A stretch of 64,000 bases of DNA. It comes from Micavibrio sp. UBA5572. Its GTDB lineage: Bacteria; Pseudomonadota; Alphaproteobacteria; Micavibrionales; Micavibrionaceae. Under the pieces are notes generated by a model that worked only from the letters and a program-made list of their open reading frames with translations, made no database searches and was not told the DNA's origin. Below are positions 46,701 to 55,489 of this stretch, in pieces. Location of the stretch: assembly GCA_002425415.1 (NCBI GenBank), contig DIMG01000016.1, forward strand, positions 310,001 to 374,000, read 5' to 3'. A program made the position numbers and the translations under genes. Position 1 is the first letter of the stretch; the number at the start of each line of letters is the position of its first letter.

Positions 46701-47459
46701 TTATTTGTCACTGACGATGGTGTAATCACCATTCCCTTTCATGACTTTTGCGAAGTTTCCTGTTTCACGAATTGAAAAAACCATAACCGGAATTTTGTTT
46801 TCGCGTGCCAATGAAACAGCAGTGGCATCCATGACTTTCAAATCTTTGGTCAGGATGTCCATATAAGTCAGGTGTTCGTATTTTTTGGCTTCGGGATCTT
46901 TGAAAGGGTCAGCGGTATAGATGCCGTTGACTTTTGTTCCCTTGGCGAGCAAATCACAGTTCATTTCGGAAGCGCGTAATGCCGCGCCTGTATCCGATGT
47001 GAAATAGGGGTTCCCTGTTCCGGCTGCAAAAATGACTACGCGGCCTTTTTCCATGTGACGGATGGCTTTACGGCGGATATAGGGTTCGCAAACCTGATCC
47101 ATCTGGATAGCGGATTGTACTCGTGTTTTGATGCCGACGTTTTCCAGTGCGTTTTGTACGCAAAGGGCGTTGATGACAATTCCGAGCATTCCCATGTGGT
47201 CGGCGGTGGTACGATCCATGCCGTTTGATGCACCGGATACTCCACGGAAAATGTTTCCTGCTCCGACAACGATGCAAACTTCGATGCCCATATCAACAAC
47301 TTCTTTGACATCTTGAGCAATGCGGGCGACTGTGTCGGGATCCAGACCAAATTCTTTTGGCCCCATCAGGGCTTCGCCTGACATTTTTAGTAATACACGT
47401 TTGTATTTGAGTTGGGGTTTCTGTTCGGGGGTTTCTTTCATAGCTGTCACAGCGGTCAT
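46701..47459 (-). CDS. pyrH: Uridylate kinase
   Basis: PyrH phosphorylates UMP. The product shows KRVLLKMSGEALMG, CIVVGAGNIFRG, VIFAAGTGNPYFTSDTGAAL and KVNGIYTADPFKD. The start MTAVTAMKETPEQ gives 252 residues and follows GGGAAAAGAG; an in-frame TTG 14 codons earlier is less likely. A short disordered N-terminal arm precedes the core. Opens the second half of the operon, now separated from tsf by an unrelated gene on the other strand. Confidence 0.97.
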   Translation of the reverse strand: MTAVTAMKETPEQKPQLKYKRVLLKMSGEALMGPKEFGLDPDTVARIAQDVKEVVDMGIEVCIVVGAGNIFRGVSGASNGMDRTTADHMGMLGIVINALCVQNALENVGIKTRVQSAIQMDQVCEPYIRRKAIRHMEKGRVVIFAAGTGNPYFTSDTGAALRASEMNCDLLAKGTKVNGIYTADPFKDPEAKKYEHLTYMDILTKDLKVMDATAVSLARENKIPVMVFSIRETGNFAKVMKGNGDYTIVSDK

Positions 47460-47709
47460 CTCTTTTCCCTTTTTTGAATTCCCGATAGTCATAGCATCCA
47501 AACATAAAATTGCAAGGAATTCAGAGTGAAACCTGGGAAATTATAGTTAAATCAAGCGTAATTTTTGCTGTTTTATGCTTCATAAAAATAGTGGTGGATA
47601 ATGATTTCGATTTTTTTGTATAAATTTGACAACTTAATTTTATTTCCGTATTAAATTAGTCTTGTTTTTGTTTTCAGGACAATCTTGTTGAATTAGGAGC
47701 GGTGGTATT

Positions 47710-48405
47710 ATGAATATGGCGTTATTTTCTTCAGCTGTAGCAGAATCGGGATCAAGACACACGAGATTCGGGGGGCTTGGCCGGAATGACATGGGGCGGA
47801 CAATTCAAGATGAGGATGGTGTCAAAGGTATTTATTTCGGGACAGTCCCCGTTCTTTTTCATAACGACGGGCGAAAATCGTATAATTTATATGCCGCTGT
47901 GAGTGATGTTCGTGATGAGCGGGGTAATCGTCTTCGTTTGACTTTTCGAGAGCATGCTGAGCGTCTTTGTTGTGATCCTGATGGCGAAAAAAACATAAGG
48001 TTTTCCTATTCTTCTCCCAAAAGTGGTTTAAGGAGAAGCTATAATCGTGCTGTCGGTTCGTACAAAGAAGCATTGCTTGATCGTTTGGACGAATTATCTC
48101 CAGGTGAGCGAACCGGATTGGTGATTCCAATGTGCGACTTCCTTTTTGTGCCTCAGTCAGGGGGGCAAAGATTTTCTGCCCCTCATGATTTATTTTCTTC
48201 CAGAGAAAAAGGTGATTTCATCGAGTCGAATGGTAGTCTTCTGGTATTGAAAGACACAAGAGATGGGCGAGCTTTATATTTAGCATGTGATGGAAAAAAT
48301 AAGGACTTTCCTGATACTGTAGATTTTAGTAGTGGTCGCGTTATCAAAACAAATGCCCCTGTCCTTTTGCGCCCAGTCGTTGTAGAGCGTTGTTTGGAGC
48401 TGTAA
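47710..48405 (+). CDS. Hypothetical protein between tsf and pyrH
   Basis: I do not recognise this 231-residue protein. It begins MNMALFSSAVAESGSRHTRF with AGGAG ten bases before the ATG; no signal peptide or membrane helix is evident. It contains GIYFGTVPVLFHNDGRKSYN, LRLTFREHAERLCCD, a basic segment and GERTGLVIPMCDFLFVPQSG. It lies on the opposite strand to both neighbours and interrupts the conserved tsf-pyrH order. Confidence 0.65.
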   Translation: MNMALFSSAVAESGSRHTRFGGLGRNDMGRTIQDEDGVKGIYFGTVPVLFHNDGRKSYNLYAAVSDVRDERGNRLRLTFREHAERLCCDPDGEKNIRFSYSSPKSGLRRSYNRAVGSYKEALLDRLDELSPGERTGLVIPMCDFLFVPQSGGQRFSAPHDLFSSREKGDFIESNGSLLVLKDTRDGRALYLACDGKNKDFPDTVDFSSGRVIKTNAPVLLRPVVVERCLEL

Positions 48406-48417
48406 AAGTATAAGTTC

Positions 48418-48450
48418 AATAAAAAAGCCGACCAAATGGTCGGCTTTTTG
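48418..48450. terminator. Bidirectional hairpin terminator between the hypothetical gene and tsf
   Basis: AAAAAGCCGACC-AAAT-GGTCGGCTTTTT forms a 12-bp stem with an A-run on one side and a T-run on the other, located between two convergent stops. Confidence 0.92.
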
Positions 48451-48469
48451 AATGTCTATAGGGTTAAAA

Positions 48470-49399
48470 TTAACCGTTAACGGCTGCGGCCACTTCGGCA
48501 GCGAAGTCGGTCTCTTCTTTTTCAATGCCTTCGCCCAAAACAAAGCGGGAGAATGCTATCAATTTGATCGGGCTTCCTGCTTCTTTTCCTGCTTTTTCAA
48601 GTAGGGCAGCGATTTTTGTTTCAGGATCCATGATGAAGGATTGATCCATCAGGCAAACTTCTTCGAAGTATTTGCGCATGCGGCCTTCAAGCATTTTTTC
48701 AACGATTTCGGCAGGTTTTCCGGATGCCAATGCGGTTTCGCGTTGAACGTTTTTCTCACGTTCGGCAGCGGCCGGATCAACGCTGGCAGCGTCAAGAAAT
48801 TCAGGTGCCGCCGCCGCAACATGCATCGCCAATTGTTTGCCCAATGTTTGCAAAGTTTCAACAGGGGCTGCTGATTCCAGTGCAACCAGAACGCCGATTT
48901 TCCCGAGGTTTGGTGCGATTGCATTGTGAACGTATGATGCTACATAACCTTGTGAGACACTCAGTTTTGTAGAGCGGCGCAGGGACATGTTTTCGCCGAT
49001 TGTTGCAATCAATGCGGTCAATGCTTCGGCAGTATTTTTACCAGCTTCAAAGGCTGCGTTTGCCAAGGATTCGGTTGAACCGTCTGTCGTCAAAGCAAGA
49101 GAAGCTGCTTTTTTCACGAAGGATTGGAATTGTTCGTTACGGCCAACGAAGTCGGTTTCCGCGTTGATTTCAACCAAGGAGGCTTCCAAGCCATTTTCCG
49201 AAGAAGAGATAGCAACCAGACCTTCTGCTGCTGTGCGACCGGATTTTTTGGCAGCTTTTGCCAAGCCTTTAGTGCGCAACCAGTCAATCGATGCTTCCAT
49301 ATCACCATTGCATTCTACAAGAGCGTTTTTGGCATCCATCATGCCTGCGCCTGTTTTTTCACGAAGTTCTTTCACCATTGAAGCTGTAATATCAGCCAT
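48470..49399 (-). CDS. tsf: Elongation factor Ts
   Basis: EF-Ts regenerates EF-Tu-GTP. The 309-residue protein begins MADITASMVKELREKTGAGM, followed by MMDAKNALVECNGDMEASID and the TDFV-type INAETDFVGRNEQF motif. GAGGATGAC precedes the start. It follows rpsB by 93 bp and ends at a strong bidirectional terminator. Confidence 0.98.
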   Translation of the reverse strand: MADITASMVKELREKTGAGMMDAKNALVECNGDMEASIDWLRTKGLAKAAKKSGRTAAEGLVAISSSENGLEASLVEINAETDFVGRNEQFQSFVKKAASLALTTDGSTESLANAAFEAGKNTAEALTALIATIGENMSLRRSTKLSVSQGYVASYVHNAIAPNLGKIGVLVALESAAPVETLQTLGKQLAMHVAAAAPEFLDAASVDPAAAEREKNVQRETALASGKPAEIVEKMLEGRMRKYFEEVCLMDQSFIMDPETKIAALLEKAGKEAGSPIKLIAFSRFVLGEGIEKEETDFAAEVAAAVNG

Positions 49400-49492
49400 G
49401 TCATCCTCTTTTGCTATCGGGGTTTAAATTTTCAAATTGTCTTTGTGTGTAAAGGAGAGAGGAGATGTTTATTCTCCTCCCTAAATTTTACA

Positions 49493-50305
49493 TTAAGCGC
49501 TTGCGGCTGCCTTTTTGGTTGCATCTTCAGCAGCGGCTTCTTCCGTTGCATTTGCAGCCGGAGGAAGTGTGACTTCTACTTTTTCAGCTTCGCCAATGTC
49601 TTTTCCTGAGGAAGACATTTCTGCCTGAATACCATCCAGAATTGCAGACGATACGAGGTCGCAATAGAGTTCGATGGCACGCAATGCATCATCGTTACCA
49701 GGAATAGGGAAGTCAATCCCATCAGGGCAGCTGTTGCTGTCCAGAATTGCAATCACAGGAATGCCGAGTTTGTTGGCTTCTTTTACTGCGATGTCTTCTT
49801 TGTTGGTGTCGATGATAAAGATTGCGTCAGGTTGACCTGCCATATCTTTAATCCCGCCGATCGAAAGTTGCAGTTTTTCCATTTCGCGACGTAAGGTCAA
49901 AGCTTCTTTCTTGGTGAAAGGAAGTTTTTCGCGAGCGAACATGGATTCCAGTTCTTTCAAGCGATTGATCGAGTTGGTGACTGTTTTCCAGTTGGTCATC
50001 ATTCCACCCAACCAGCGGTGGTTGACGTAGTATTGACCGCAGCGTTTTGCAGATTCTGCAACTTTTTCCTGCGCTTGACGTTTTGTTCCAACAAATAGAA
50101 CACGTCCGCCGTTTGCAACGATGCCACGCACAGTGCGCAATGCTTGGTCAAGCATTGGAACAGTTTGTTGTAAGTCAAGAATGTGAACGCCGTTACGTAC
50201 TCCAAAAATGAAAGGACGCATCTGGGGATTCCAGCGGCGGGTGTGGTGTCCAAAGTGTACACCTGCTTCGAGCAAGTCACGCATTTTTACGTCTGGCATG
50301 GCCAT
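49493..50305 (-). CDS. rpsB: 30S ribosomal protein S2
   Basis: The 270-residue product starts MAMPDVKMRDLLEAGVHFGH with GGAG eight bases upstream. Family blocks are HHTRRWNPQM, GGRVLFVGTKRQA, NHRWLGGMMTNWKTV and AIFIIDTNKEDIAVKEANKL. An Ala/Glu-rich tail (EEAAAEDATKKAAASA) extends past the core. The frame is open far upstream of the true start, covering the mRNA leader, which is not coding. Co-transcribed with tsf. Confidence 0.98.
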   Translation of the reverse strand: MAMPDVKMRDLLEAGVHFGHHTRRWNPQMRPFIFGVRNGVHILDLQQTVPMLDQALRTVRGIVANGGRVLFVGTKRQAQEKVAESAKRCGQYYVNHRWLGGMMTNWKTVTNSINRLKELESMFAREKLPFTKKEALTLRREMEKLQLSIGGIKDMAGQPDAIFIIDTNKEDIAVKEANKLGIPVIAILDSNSCPDGIDFPIPGNDDALRAIELYCDLVSSAILDGIQAEMSSSGKDIGEAEKVEVTLPPAANATEEAAAEDATKKAAASA

Positions 50306-50349
50306 GGTTTTTTCTCCTTTTCCGGTTTTGCCTCTACAGGGTATGTGAT

Positions 50350-50438
50350 GGCGGACTATTCCGCCACACCGGTAGGGAAAATGAGATCTGTCGGCCTCAT
50401 CTGCCCAGCCCTGTATGTGAATTACAGTTTTACTGTAA
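50350..50438 (-). promoter_or_regulatory. Structured 5' leader of rpsB
   Basis: Two perfect hairpins lie 45-135 nt before the rpsB start: GGCGGA-CTAT-TCCGCC (50350-50365) and TTACAGT-TTT-ACTGTAA (50422-50438). S2 mRNAs in many bacteria carry a leader bound by S2 for feedback control; whether these hairpins form such an element is inference. Confidence 0.4.
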
Positions 50439-50559
50439 GGGGTGCTTATAAGGGCTTTTCTTGATTGATGCAAGTATAAAAGCCGCGGTTATCGCCATTT
50501 TTATGACGAAAGGCGGGAGTTTCCTCTCGCCTTTTAAAATTCAACACTGTTTTGTCTTA

Positions 50560-50826
50560 TTAGACCGATAAATCAACCAAAGATCCGCGTTGAGTGCTGG
50601 TTTTGGGTTGGCTGTCATTGGATTGGTTGGGTGCCAAAACCAGATCGTTGCTGGTTGTTTGTTTGGTTGAGGCAATCTGTTTTCCTGCATCCTGAGTATT
50701 TGCAATGCGTTCCCTTGACGTATTTCGGTTGGTTAGGCCGAATTCCGTACTTGAGTCGGAGTCATTCCGCAGCTGTTGGGTCAATGGGGTACTTGATTGG
50801 CCGGTTAGGGCTGGTATGGCACTCAT
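50560..50826 (-). CDS. Small Ser/Thr/Gln-rich hypothetical protein
   Basis: The 88-residue product (MSAIPALTGQSSTPLTQQLR, ending QRGSLVDLSV) has no signal peptide or hydrophobic segment and is probably disordered. GAGGT lies seven bases before the ATG, supporting translation. The short hydrophobic C-terminal end after a disordered body resembles a docking peptide (inference). Family unknown. It stands alone between rpsB and the DUF2336 gene. Confidence 0.55.
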   Translation of the reverse strand: MSAIPALTGQSSTPLTQQLRNDSDSSTEFGLTNRNTSRERIANTQDAGKQIASTKQTTSNDLVLAPNQSNDSQPKTSTQRGSLVDLSV

Positions 50827-51063
50827 CCTTTTTACCTCTTGGTCGTTGATCCAATAGGATAGTCTAATTCAAAAATCTTAAAATTTCATTGAGTATTTAT
50901 GTGTATTGATGCGTAAAAATGCAATGTGTGAAGGCGTGTTTACCTATTATCAACTAATTCATGTGATTATGGGTATATAAAAGAGGGTTATATAACAATA
51001 TATAGTAAAAAGCACCGATGGCGGTATCGGGATAGGATGGCGATGCGTTTGGAGTAAATTACT

Positions 51064-52251
51064 ATGCAAATATATAATTCTGGTAATTCAGAGGAGTATG
51101 ACTTTATGCAAGGGGAGATCGATATGGGTGCGTGCGAGCGTGAGACGGATATTTCGCCGTTGCTCGTTGGACTCTACGATGCTCATAAAGAATATGCTCA
51201 ACATTCTGATAAAGATCCACAATATCGTGAAATTGTTTGTCAGCAAATGACTGATTTGTTGGCTGTGTCTTCCCATGTTTCTGATCGTGAAATGATTACA
51301 GACGTTCTGATTACTTTGTTGCGTCAATCAGAAAAAGATTTGAAAGCTGCGATGGCTGAGCGGTTGTCGTTGCTGAGCAATGTTCCTTTGCGTATTCTTT
51401 TGCAGCTTTTGAATGAAGAGATTTCGATTGCACGACCGATTATAAAGAATAGTCCGGTTCTGAATGACCTTGATTTACTTTATATCATCCAATCCCGCGA
51501 TACGACGTTCTGGCAAGCTATTGCTGCCCGTCATGCAATTAAAGAAAATGTTGTTGATGCTTTGGCCGAAACGCATGATGTTCCAACCGCAAAAGTTCTG
51601 GTCAGGAATGAAACGATTTCTTTTTCTGATTTTGCGTTGAGTGTTCTTGAAGAAATGGCGGCCAATGATGAAGATTTGGCCAGACCTCTTTTAATGCGCT
51701 CAGATGTTCCTCAATCTGTTGCACGAAAAATTTATGCTCATGTCGGGCAGGAGATTAAAGCTTTGGCGGCTTTGAAGTGTGGCGTTACAATGTCCCAAGA
51801 GGATGCTGCCGCTGTCCAAAATGTTTTGCATGATGTTGTATCCGAATTTTCTGCCGAATATCGCGGTGGTAGTCCGTATACGCCCACAGAGGCGATGTTG
51901 CGTGCTGCGGATATGTTTATGAAACAAGGCAAGTTGGATTGTGTTTTAATGATGAGGACTTTGGGGCGCGGACAGATTTCATCTTTTGTTGCCCAGATGT
52001 GCGCGTTTGCAAAATTGAATACGGATGTTGTTATTTCTCTTTTGGAGCAAAGCAATGGCCAGGGGCTTGCTATTATCGCCAAAGCAAACGGAATCTCAAA
52101 AAATGATTTTCTGTCTATGTTTATGATGACCCGCCGGATTATTTCTGGTCAGGTCAATATTCCTGCGCAAGATGTGAGCAAAGCTAATTTGTATTTTGAT
52201 AGGATTCATAAAGAGTTGGCTCAAAAAATTCTAAAACGCAGCCAACGTTAA
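51064..52251 (+). CDS. DUF2336 protein
   Basis: The 395-residue all-helical cytoplasmic protein matches DUF2336, a family almost limited to alphaproteobacteria and of unknown function. The HEAT-like repeat texture is visible (DREMITDVLITLLRQSEKDL, RLSLLSNVPLRILLQL, IIKNSPVLNDLDLLYIIQSR, AIAARHAIKENVVDALAE). TTGGAG precedes the first ATG; later in-frame ATGs (residues 15 and 21) are alternatives. Single-gene unit ending in a terminator whose loop holds the stop codon. Confidence 0.85.
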   Translation: MQIYNSGNSEEYDFMQGEIDMGACERETDISPLLVGLYDAHKEYAQHSDKDPQYREIVCQQMTDLLAVSSHVSDREMITDVLITLLRQSEKDLKAAMAERLSLLSNVPLRILLQLLNEEISIARPIIKNSPVLNDLDLLYIIQSRDTTFWQAIAARHAIKENVVDALAETHDVPTAKVLVRNETISFSDFALSVLEEMAANDEDLARPLLMRSDVPQSVARKIYAHVGQEIKALAALKCGVTMSQEDAAAVQNVLHDVVSEFSAEYRGGSPYTPTEAMLRAADMFMKQGKLDCVLMMRTLGRGQISSFVAQMCAFAKLNTDVVISLLEQSNGQGLAIIAKANGISKNDFLSMFMMTRRIISGQVNIPAQDVSKANLYFDRIHKELAQKILKRSQR

Positions 52252-52270
52252 ATTCGCTGCGTTTTAAAAA
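52233..52270. terminator. Bidirectional terminator overlapping the DUF2336 stop
   Basis: AAAACGCAGC (52233-52242) pairs with GCTGCGTTTT (52256-52265); the TAA stop lies in the loop. A-rich sequence follows on the plus side and a T-run on the minus side, so it can also end pgk transcription. Confidence 0.75.
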
Positions 52271-52306
52271 ATTCTGTAGGAGGAGAGGCGTATAGAGAGT
52301 GTGTCT

Positions 52307-53509
52307 TTACGCTGCCTTTTTTGGGGAAGAAAGTGCTTCGACGCCTGGCAGGGGCTTTCCTTCCATCCATTCGAGGAAGGCTCCGCCGGCGCTCGAAACG
52401 TAAGAAAAATCAGCGATGCATCCAGCATGTTCCAGAGCGGAAACGGTATCTCCGCCGCCTGCGACGCTGACAATTTTACCATCACGTGTGAGGGCGGCTA
52501 CGGCTGCTGCTGCTGCGTTGGTTCCTTGGTCAAATGGCTTTACTTCAAACACACCCAATGGGCCATTCCACAAAACAGTTTTGCAGTTTGCCAGTTTTTC
52601 TTTGAGCATTTCAATTGTGGCAGGGCCTGCGTCCACCGCTTCGCGATCTGCTGGCATGGCATTTGTTACGTGGATTTCAAATGGTGCGTTTTCTCCGAAT
52701 TTTTCAACGGTGATGCGGTCTATGGGGAGAAGAATTTGGCAGTTGGCAGCTTTAGCCGTTGCCATGATTTTGCGGGCTTCATCAACCATGTCTTTTTCAC
52801 ATAGCGATTTTCCGATCTCTATTCCGTCAGCAAACAAGAATGTATTGGCCATGCCACCACCCAAAAACAAATAATCCACTTTGCGTACGAGGTTGTCGAG
52901 TACAGACAGCTTGGAAGAAATTTTTGATCCGCCAACGATTGCCATGACCGGACGTGTTGGATTTTCAAGGGCTGCCGAGAGGGCATTGAGTTCTGCTTCC
53001 ATCAGAAATCCTGCGCAAGATGGTAGAAGATGCGCCAGTCCTTCGGTTGAGGCGTGGGCGCGGTGGGCGGCAGAAAAAGCATCATTGCAATAAATTTCGC
53101 CTAAATTGGCAAGTTGTTTTGCAAAGTTGGGGTCGTTCTTTTCTTCTTCAGCATGAAAGCGGACATTTTCAAGCAAGGTGACTTGCCCGTTTTGTAGGGC
53201 AGATTTTGCGGATGTTGCCGGATTGCCGATGCAATCTTCGGCAAAGCCGATTTTAACACCCCAGCTTTTTTCAAGAGAGGGTTGTATGAATTTCAAAGAG
53301 AATTCAGGCGTGATGCCTTTCGGGCGGCCAAAGTGGGAAATAACAAAAGTTTTTGCGCCGTTTTGGGTCAGGTAGTCAATGGTTGGTTTCAGGCGGTCAA
53401 TACGCGTTGTGTCTGTCACGATTCCGTCTTTGGCGGGGACATTCAGGTCTGCACGTAACAGAACGATTTTTCCTGTAACATCTGTATTTTTCAGTGATTG
53501 AAAGTTCAT
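52307..53509 (-). CDS. pgk: Phosphoglycerate kinase
   Basis: Pgk converts 1,3-bisphosphoglycerate and ADP to 3-phosphoglycerate and ATP. The 400-residue protein has VLLRADLNVPAKDG, ISHFGRPKG, MAIVGGSKISSKLSVLDNL, FLGGGMANTFL and the ATP-binding end SVAGGGDTVSALEHAG, SSAGGAFLEWMEG. Full length. TAGGAA precedes the ATG. No gap or tkt gene adjoins it. It follows pip by 13 bp on the same strand. Confidence 0.98.
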   Translation of the reverse strand: MNFQSLKNTDVTGKIVLLRADLNVPAKDGIVTDTTRIDRLKPTIDYLTQNGAKTFVISHFGRPKGITPEFSLKFIQPSLEKSWGVKIGFAEDCIGNPATSAKSALQNGQVTLLENVRFHAEEEKNDPNFAKQLANLGEIYCNDAFSAAHRAHASTEGLAHLLPSCAGFLMEAELNALSAALENPTRPVMAIVGGSKISSKLSVLDNLVRKVDYLFLGGGMANTFLFADGIEIGKSLCEKDMVDEARKIMATAKAANCQILLPIDRITVEKFGENAPFEIHVTNAMPADREAVDAGPATIEMLKEKLANCKTVLWNGPLGVFEVKPFDQGTNAAAAAVAALTRDGKIVSVAGGGDTVSALEHAGCIADFSYVSSAGGAFLEWMEGKPLPGVEALSSPKKAA

Positions 53510-53522
53510 GGTTTTTCCTACT

Positions 53523-54527
53523 CTATCTTAAAGTTTTTGCAGCTTCGGTGGTTTCGATCAATCTTGTACGTAAGGTTGGGTCGAGGAAAGAATGACCTGC
53601 ATCGGGGACGATAATATAGTCGGCCTCCGGCCATGCCAAGTGTAATCTGTTGGCTGAAGCCATCGGGCAGATCATATCATAGCGCCCTTGAATAATTGTG
53701 GCGGGGATTGACCTGATTTTACGGATATTTTTGAGCAGACTGTTTTCGGGTGAAATGACCTGTGTGTAAAAATATGACGCTTCGATTTTTGCCATGGCGA
53801 GGGCGTAGTATCGTTGTTCATCGGAGACCAGTGTTTCTTTTTGCGGAAAAAAAGAGGCGCAGGTTGATTCATAGGCATTCCATTGCAAAGCGGCACTGAT
53901 CGAGAGGCGGTCATCCTGACTGGTAAGGTCTTCGTAATAGGATTTTAAAAGATTTTTTTGATCTTTTCCTTCGGCAAAGCTTTCCCAAGCTTCGGGAAAG
54001 ATGGTTGACATCCCGTGCATATACCAATCAATTTCATATTGTTCCATCAGGAAAATACTGCGTAAGATCATGCTGATGCAAGTTTGCGGGTATTGTTCAG
54101 CGTAGGAAATAGCCAGAGTGCTTCCCCATGATCCGCCGAACAGATGCCAACGGGAAATTTTCAGATGCAGACGGATTTTTTCCATGTCTGCAATTAAATC
54201 TTCCATCGTGTTGTTTTTCAGGCTGCCCAGAGGATGCGAGCGTCCCGCTCCACGTTGATCGAAAATAATAATGCGGTAAAATTCGGGATCAAAAAAGCGG
54301 CGATGAGTTGCGGTTGCTCCTGCGCCAGGGCCTCCGTGTAGAACCAGAATAGGAATGCCGTCCGGATTGCCGCTTTGTTCCCAATAGAGAGTGTGAATTT
54401 CATCAACTGATAGAAACCCTTGGGAATAGGGCGTGACCGGAGGAAAAAGGTTGCGCATCGGGCGTGGGTGAAGAGCCGAGGCGTAGCTTAAAGATTTTGG
54501 GCTGGAGGCGTTGAGGTTATTTGTCAC
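53523..54527 (-). CDS. pip: Proline iminopeptidase
   Basis: Pip releases N-terminal proline from peptides; it is an alpha/beta hydrolase. The 334-residue protein has LVLHGGPGAGATATHRRFFD, IIIFDQRGAGRSHP, nucleophile Ser in HLFGGSWGSTLAISYAE, Asp in IIQGRYDMICP and His in VPDAGHSFLD. The GTG start with GAGGGACAAG overlaps the upstream SNase-like gene by 11 bp; an ATG 23 codons later (MRNLFPPVTPYS), where the family usually starts, has no ribosome site. Confidence 0.95.
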   Translation of the reverse strand: MTNNLNASSPKSLSYASALHPRPMRNLFPPVTPYSQGFLSVDEIHTLYWEQSGNPDGIPILVLHGGPGAGATATHRRFFDPEFYRIIIFDQRGAGRSHPLGSLKNNTMEDLIADMEKIRLHLKISRWHLFGGSWGSTLAISYAEQYPQTCISMILRSIFLMEQYEIDWYMHGMSTIFPEAWESFAEGKDQKNLLKSYYEDLTSQDDRLSISAALQWNAYESTCASFFPQKETLVSDEQRYYALAMAKIEASYFYTQVISPENSLLKNIRKIRSIPATIIQGRYDMICPMASANRLHLAWPEADYIIVPDAGHSFLDPTLRTRLIETTEAAKTLR

Positions 54528-55476
54528 CTTGTCCCTCTTTTATTGTTTCTGGTTTTGGTGTTTCCGGTTCTTGCGGCGATTCCACTGTCGGTGTCACAGG
54601 ATTGGAAATAGATTTCATGCCTGGTTTTGAATTCGAAGTTGGTTTTTCTTGTGATGTTTCAAGAATTTCCAATTGGTCAATGGTTTCCAAATCAATGAAA
54701 GGGCCGTTATAGTCTCTGACCCATCCTCTTACTCTGATGGTTTGTCCTTTTAGAGATTGCAGGCTGATATTCTTTCTGGATATTTCGCGTTGCAAGTTTG
54801 GGGCAATGCCAATTGAAAAATCTTTTTTCCAGTCTTGTTCAAAATTCAGGTAAAGCATGTCCCTGGTTAAAGACGCGTTATATACTTTGGCTTGAATGAT
54901 TTGTTTAGAGTTCAGATGTGATTTGATGCTTTCGGCATCTTGAATTTTTATTGTGTCATCTTTCCAGAGACCAATTTTATCTAGTCTGGCTTTATTTTCA
55001 AGGGAAAGAAGGTCTCCTATCAATTCTGTATTTCCTATGGTCGGCCAGACAATCGCCAGACCTTCCCGAACCAATTGTCCTTCGATCCAGATTTTATCTT
55101 TTCCACATTCCAGATGCGCAATGGTTTGGTTCATCCGGTTGATTCGTCCCAAATCGGGGGTGCGGGTTTGATAGAATGTGCAGCGGTTGTTGTCCATTAA
55201 GGATTGAAGCCGTGCTTTTGTTTCTGGTTCTATGTTTGTATGTTCAGGAATCATAATATCCGGAAGGACATAAATTTTTTTATCCGTGGCAACAAAATGT
55301 GTGCCATCAATTGTAGTTTCCAAAGATATGGGAAAGGGAGTTTTGACCAGACCTTGAAAATCTGAAGTCGCCTTGATAGTTTGGCGTGCGGGATTATTTC
55401 CTTGTTCCTGTTCGGCGCGGGATTGTGCTATGAAACTGGTCATAGCCAACAAGACATATAATATAATTTTTTGCAT
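54517..55476 (-). CDS. Secreted SNase-like (thermonuclease-fold) protein
   Basis: The 319-residue product has a signal peptide (MQKIILYVLLAMTSFIAQSR, cleavage near RAE). The middle resembles a staphylococcal-nuclease domain (IEGQLVREGLAIVWPT, ENKARLDKIGLWKDD), followed by an OB-like region (IIQAKVYNASLTRDMLYLNF, LKGQTIRVRGWVRDYNGPFI) and a Pro/Glu/Thr-rich tail. I cannot see the full set of SNase catalytic residues, so activity is doubtful. Its start is only 13 bp from that of the divergent M48 peptidase. Confidence 0.7.
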   Translation of the reverse strand: MQKIILYVLLAMTSFIAQSRAEQEQGNNPARQTIKATSDFQGLVKTPFPISLETTIDGTHFVATDKKIYVLPDIMIPEHTNIEPETKARLQSLMDNNRCTFYQTRTPDLGRINRMNQTIAHLECGKDKIWIEGQLVREGLAIVWPTIGNTELIGDLLSLENKARLDKIGLWKDDTIKIQDAESIKSHLNSKQIIQAKVYNASLTRDMLYLNFEQDWKKDFSIGIAPNLQREISRKNISLQSLKGQTIRVRGWVRDYNGPFIDLETIDQLEILETSQEKPTSNSKPGMKSISNPVTPTVESPQEPETPKPETIKEGQGDK

Positions 55477-55489
55477 GGGATTAAGATTT

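Noticed and set aside
50306..50473. Open frame extending rpsB upstream by 56 codons
   Set aside because: The S2 family start and the GGAG site fix the ATG at 50305; the upstream part is leader sequence with hairpins and no homology.
55373..55489. N-terminal extension of the M48 peptidase
   Set aside because: A lipoprotein signal begins at 55490; the extension is antisense to the SNase-like gene.
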